DNA from: Varroa destructor
Lineage: Eukaryota; Arthropoda; Arachnida; Mesostigmata; Varroidae
Direction of reading: 5' to 3'
Length of the DNA stretch: 64,000 nt
NCBI RefSeq assembly: GCF_002443255.2
Contig: NW_019211455.1
Location: forward strand, 54,388,338-54,452,337
Shown here: piece after piece, positions 62,477 through 64,000 of the stretch
Layout of the letters: the number at the start of each line of letters is the position of its first letter
Numbering within the stretch: position 1 is the first letter of the stretch
Position numbers and translations under genes: made by a program
Notes under the pieces: model-generated
Told to the model about the DNA's origin: nothing
What the model saw: only the letters and a program-made list of their open reading frames with translations
Database searches by the model: none

Positions 62477-64000
62477 TGCGCGCAGAAAATGCTTAATGCT
62501 GAACCAGATGGGTGCAAACATTCCCCGGAAGAAGTTAAAAAGTTCAGAAGTGGGACCTATTGAGTTTGCGGTTATTGTATTACACCTTGACAACGATAAC
62601 CAACGTGCTTATTAATCATGATTAAGTTTCGAAGTAAGTAGTCTTAATGTGATCCTTACATTCGTCGTTGACGCCCTGTTGGCAACAAACAGTCGAACCG
62701 ACAGGCGCAGTTCGGCGATCTGTTAAAAGTTAACAAGCTATGACATAGACGAAGTAACGGGGCGGTAATAACAAATTGAGTCGGAACTATAATAGCAAGG
62801 TTCTCATTTAGCCCCTCCCCGTCTATCATATTTCTTCAAAAAAGAGAGACAACGATGCTCGCCGGGGCACACAAACTCACATATAAAAAAAAAACGCTCT
62901 CTATGGATAGGCAACTTAGCATACATGACAAGGTCACAGTATATTAAAAGAATACGGTCGTCACTTTGCGGTGAACGATATATTCGTCGACGTAAAAAAT
63001 AGAAGTGAGGATTAAGAGAAACGCTATCGACGTGCTACACAAAATAAGACCTGTATTTAAAAAGAAATTTATGTATGGAAGGACCTCAGTATGCAATCAT
63101 CCTCATTCTTCTCATAACAAACCGTTTACCTCCAAAGCGCCTGCGTCTCTGAGTTGTCTTCGAACGGAGCCAATGCGAGATGACGAGTGATATAGTGGTG
63201 AATGGAACGACTGCGTTTAACGAAACCACCGTCGCCATTGAAAATTAGTAGTCGAGGCTCCGAATGGAGTCGAACCAGAGTTATACGGTGACTGAGAAGT
63301 TGACAAAAACCTAAAAGTCAAAAATAAAGCACAATAAAAGCAACAGGATTAATGACGACGATATCAAGTGACAATGATTGTTGTCAAATAAAACGTGGTT
63401 CTAACAAATAGAAGGGGGCAGAGATAGAGCCCCCGAAAAAGTTCGACGTACCTTGCTGGGAACCGATGCGGCGCGCGAATGGAATCGTTGAAAGTTTATA
63501 AAAGAAGAGACTGAAAAAACAAAAAGGTTGTTCTATTAGAACAGTCACCGTAATGAGAGAGACAAAGAGATTAAGAAGTTGCAGTATTAGAAAATAGTCA
63601 TATTTGTCAATTATATTGGAAAATGGTGGAACACGATAGAAAAGGATGAATAGGTTAAAATACGGTAGTGAAATAGCGAAATGGTTGAGGCGGTCTGAAG
63701 GGCAGAAGAAAATATTGCAATTGCGAAAGTCGAGCAGCTACGTAGACCTCCCTGACGCAAACTATTTGCTGTGTGTAATGATTCGTATGCAGCGTTCTTG
63801 GTCCTTCTTCCCGAATGCTCGCAGGATGCACAGCAGCAACAGGAAGACGAGAAAAGCAACGACAAGAAGAGACCCAGGCAGTATTTAGTAACCATAATAT
63901 AAATAGGACTAATAATATGTTTAAAATTAAGTAAAACTGGACAGTGTTTGATATAACATGGCTAGACACTGAGCAGCAAGAGGCAGCAAGAACGTTTACT
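62477..64000 (+). other. 3' UTR and downstream flank of Dys
   Basis: A-rich sequence with no recognised coding exon. Several AATAAA hexamers occur (63323-63328, 63333-63338 and 63387-63392) and could end a longer 3' UTR. Short open frames near 63611-63969 on both strands look like chance. No next gene is visible before the window ends. Confidence 0.6.
63323..63392 (+). terminator. Cluster of polyadenylation signals
   Basis: Three AATAAA hexamers at 63323, 63333 and 63387 lie about 0.85-0.9 kb after the TAG at 62474. This is a plausible end for the dystrophin 3' UTR. No downstream GU-rich element was assigned. Confidence 0.35.

Noticed and set aside
63255..63285. Minus-strand GGTTCGACTCC, a perfect tRNA B-box sequence
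   Set aside because: The flanking bases form only about three pairs of a T stem, and no A box, anticodon arm or acceptor stem is found upstream at the right distance.

Overview
This window is eukaryotic nuclear DNA. It carries the 3' half of one large multi-exon gene on the + strand, encoding the C-terminal part of dystrophin (Dys). I placed seventeen coding exons between 29818 and 62476. All joins keep frame and have AG acceptors and GT donors. Together they encode about 1116 residues: the end of the spectrin-repeat rod, a WW domain, the two EF-hand-like regions, a ZZ zinc finger, the conserved post-ZZ segment, a Pro/Gly/Ser-rich linker and two coiled-coil helices. The CH actin-binding domains and most of the rod must lie upstream of the window.

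The organism is probably an arthropod. The ZZ finger reads CLKCF as in fly dystrophin, where the vertebrate proteins have SLKHF. The C-terminal tail is unlike the vertebrate one, and the introns are long. I cannot name the species; a chelicerate such as a mite or tick is a guess from gene architecture only.

Layout: 1-29817 is intron-like or non-coding sequence with simple repeats and many short chance reading frames. 29818-31846 holds four rod exons. 31847-51881 is a 20 kb intron. 51228-51401, near its 3' end, is a candidate alternative first exon for a short dystrophin isoform. 51882-53102 holds three exons of the last spectrin repeat. 54533-58202 holds the WW, EF-hand, ZZ and post-ZZ exons. 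58708-60257 holds the linker and coiled-coil exons. 60258-62039 is an intron with coding-like stretches that could give alternative C-termini. 62040-62476 holds the last coding sequence and 62477-64000 is 3' UTR or flank.

How the parts work together: in this family the rod spaces the actin-binding end from the membrane end. WW, EF-hands and ZZ form one unit that grips the PPxY tail of dystroglycan. The tail recruits syntrophin and pairs with dystrobrevin through its coiled coil. I saw no rRNA, convincing tRNA, CRISPR array or intact transposon. The most interesting points are the internal first exon, a donor site that overlaps the apparent stop codon, the coding-like intron near the 3' end and an in-frame 12-bp minisatellite in the linker.
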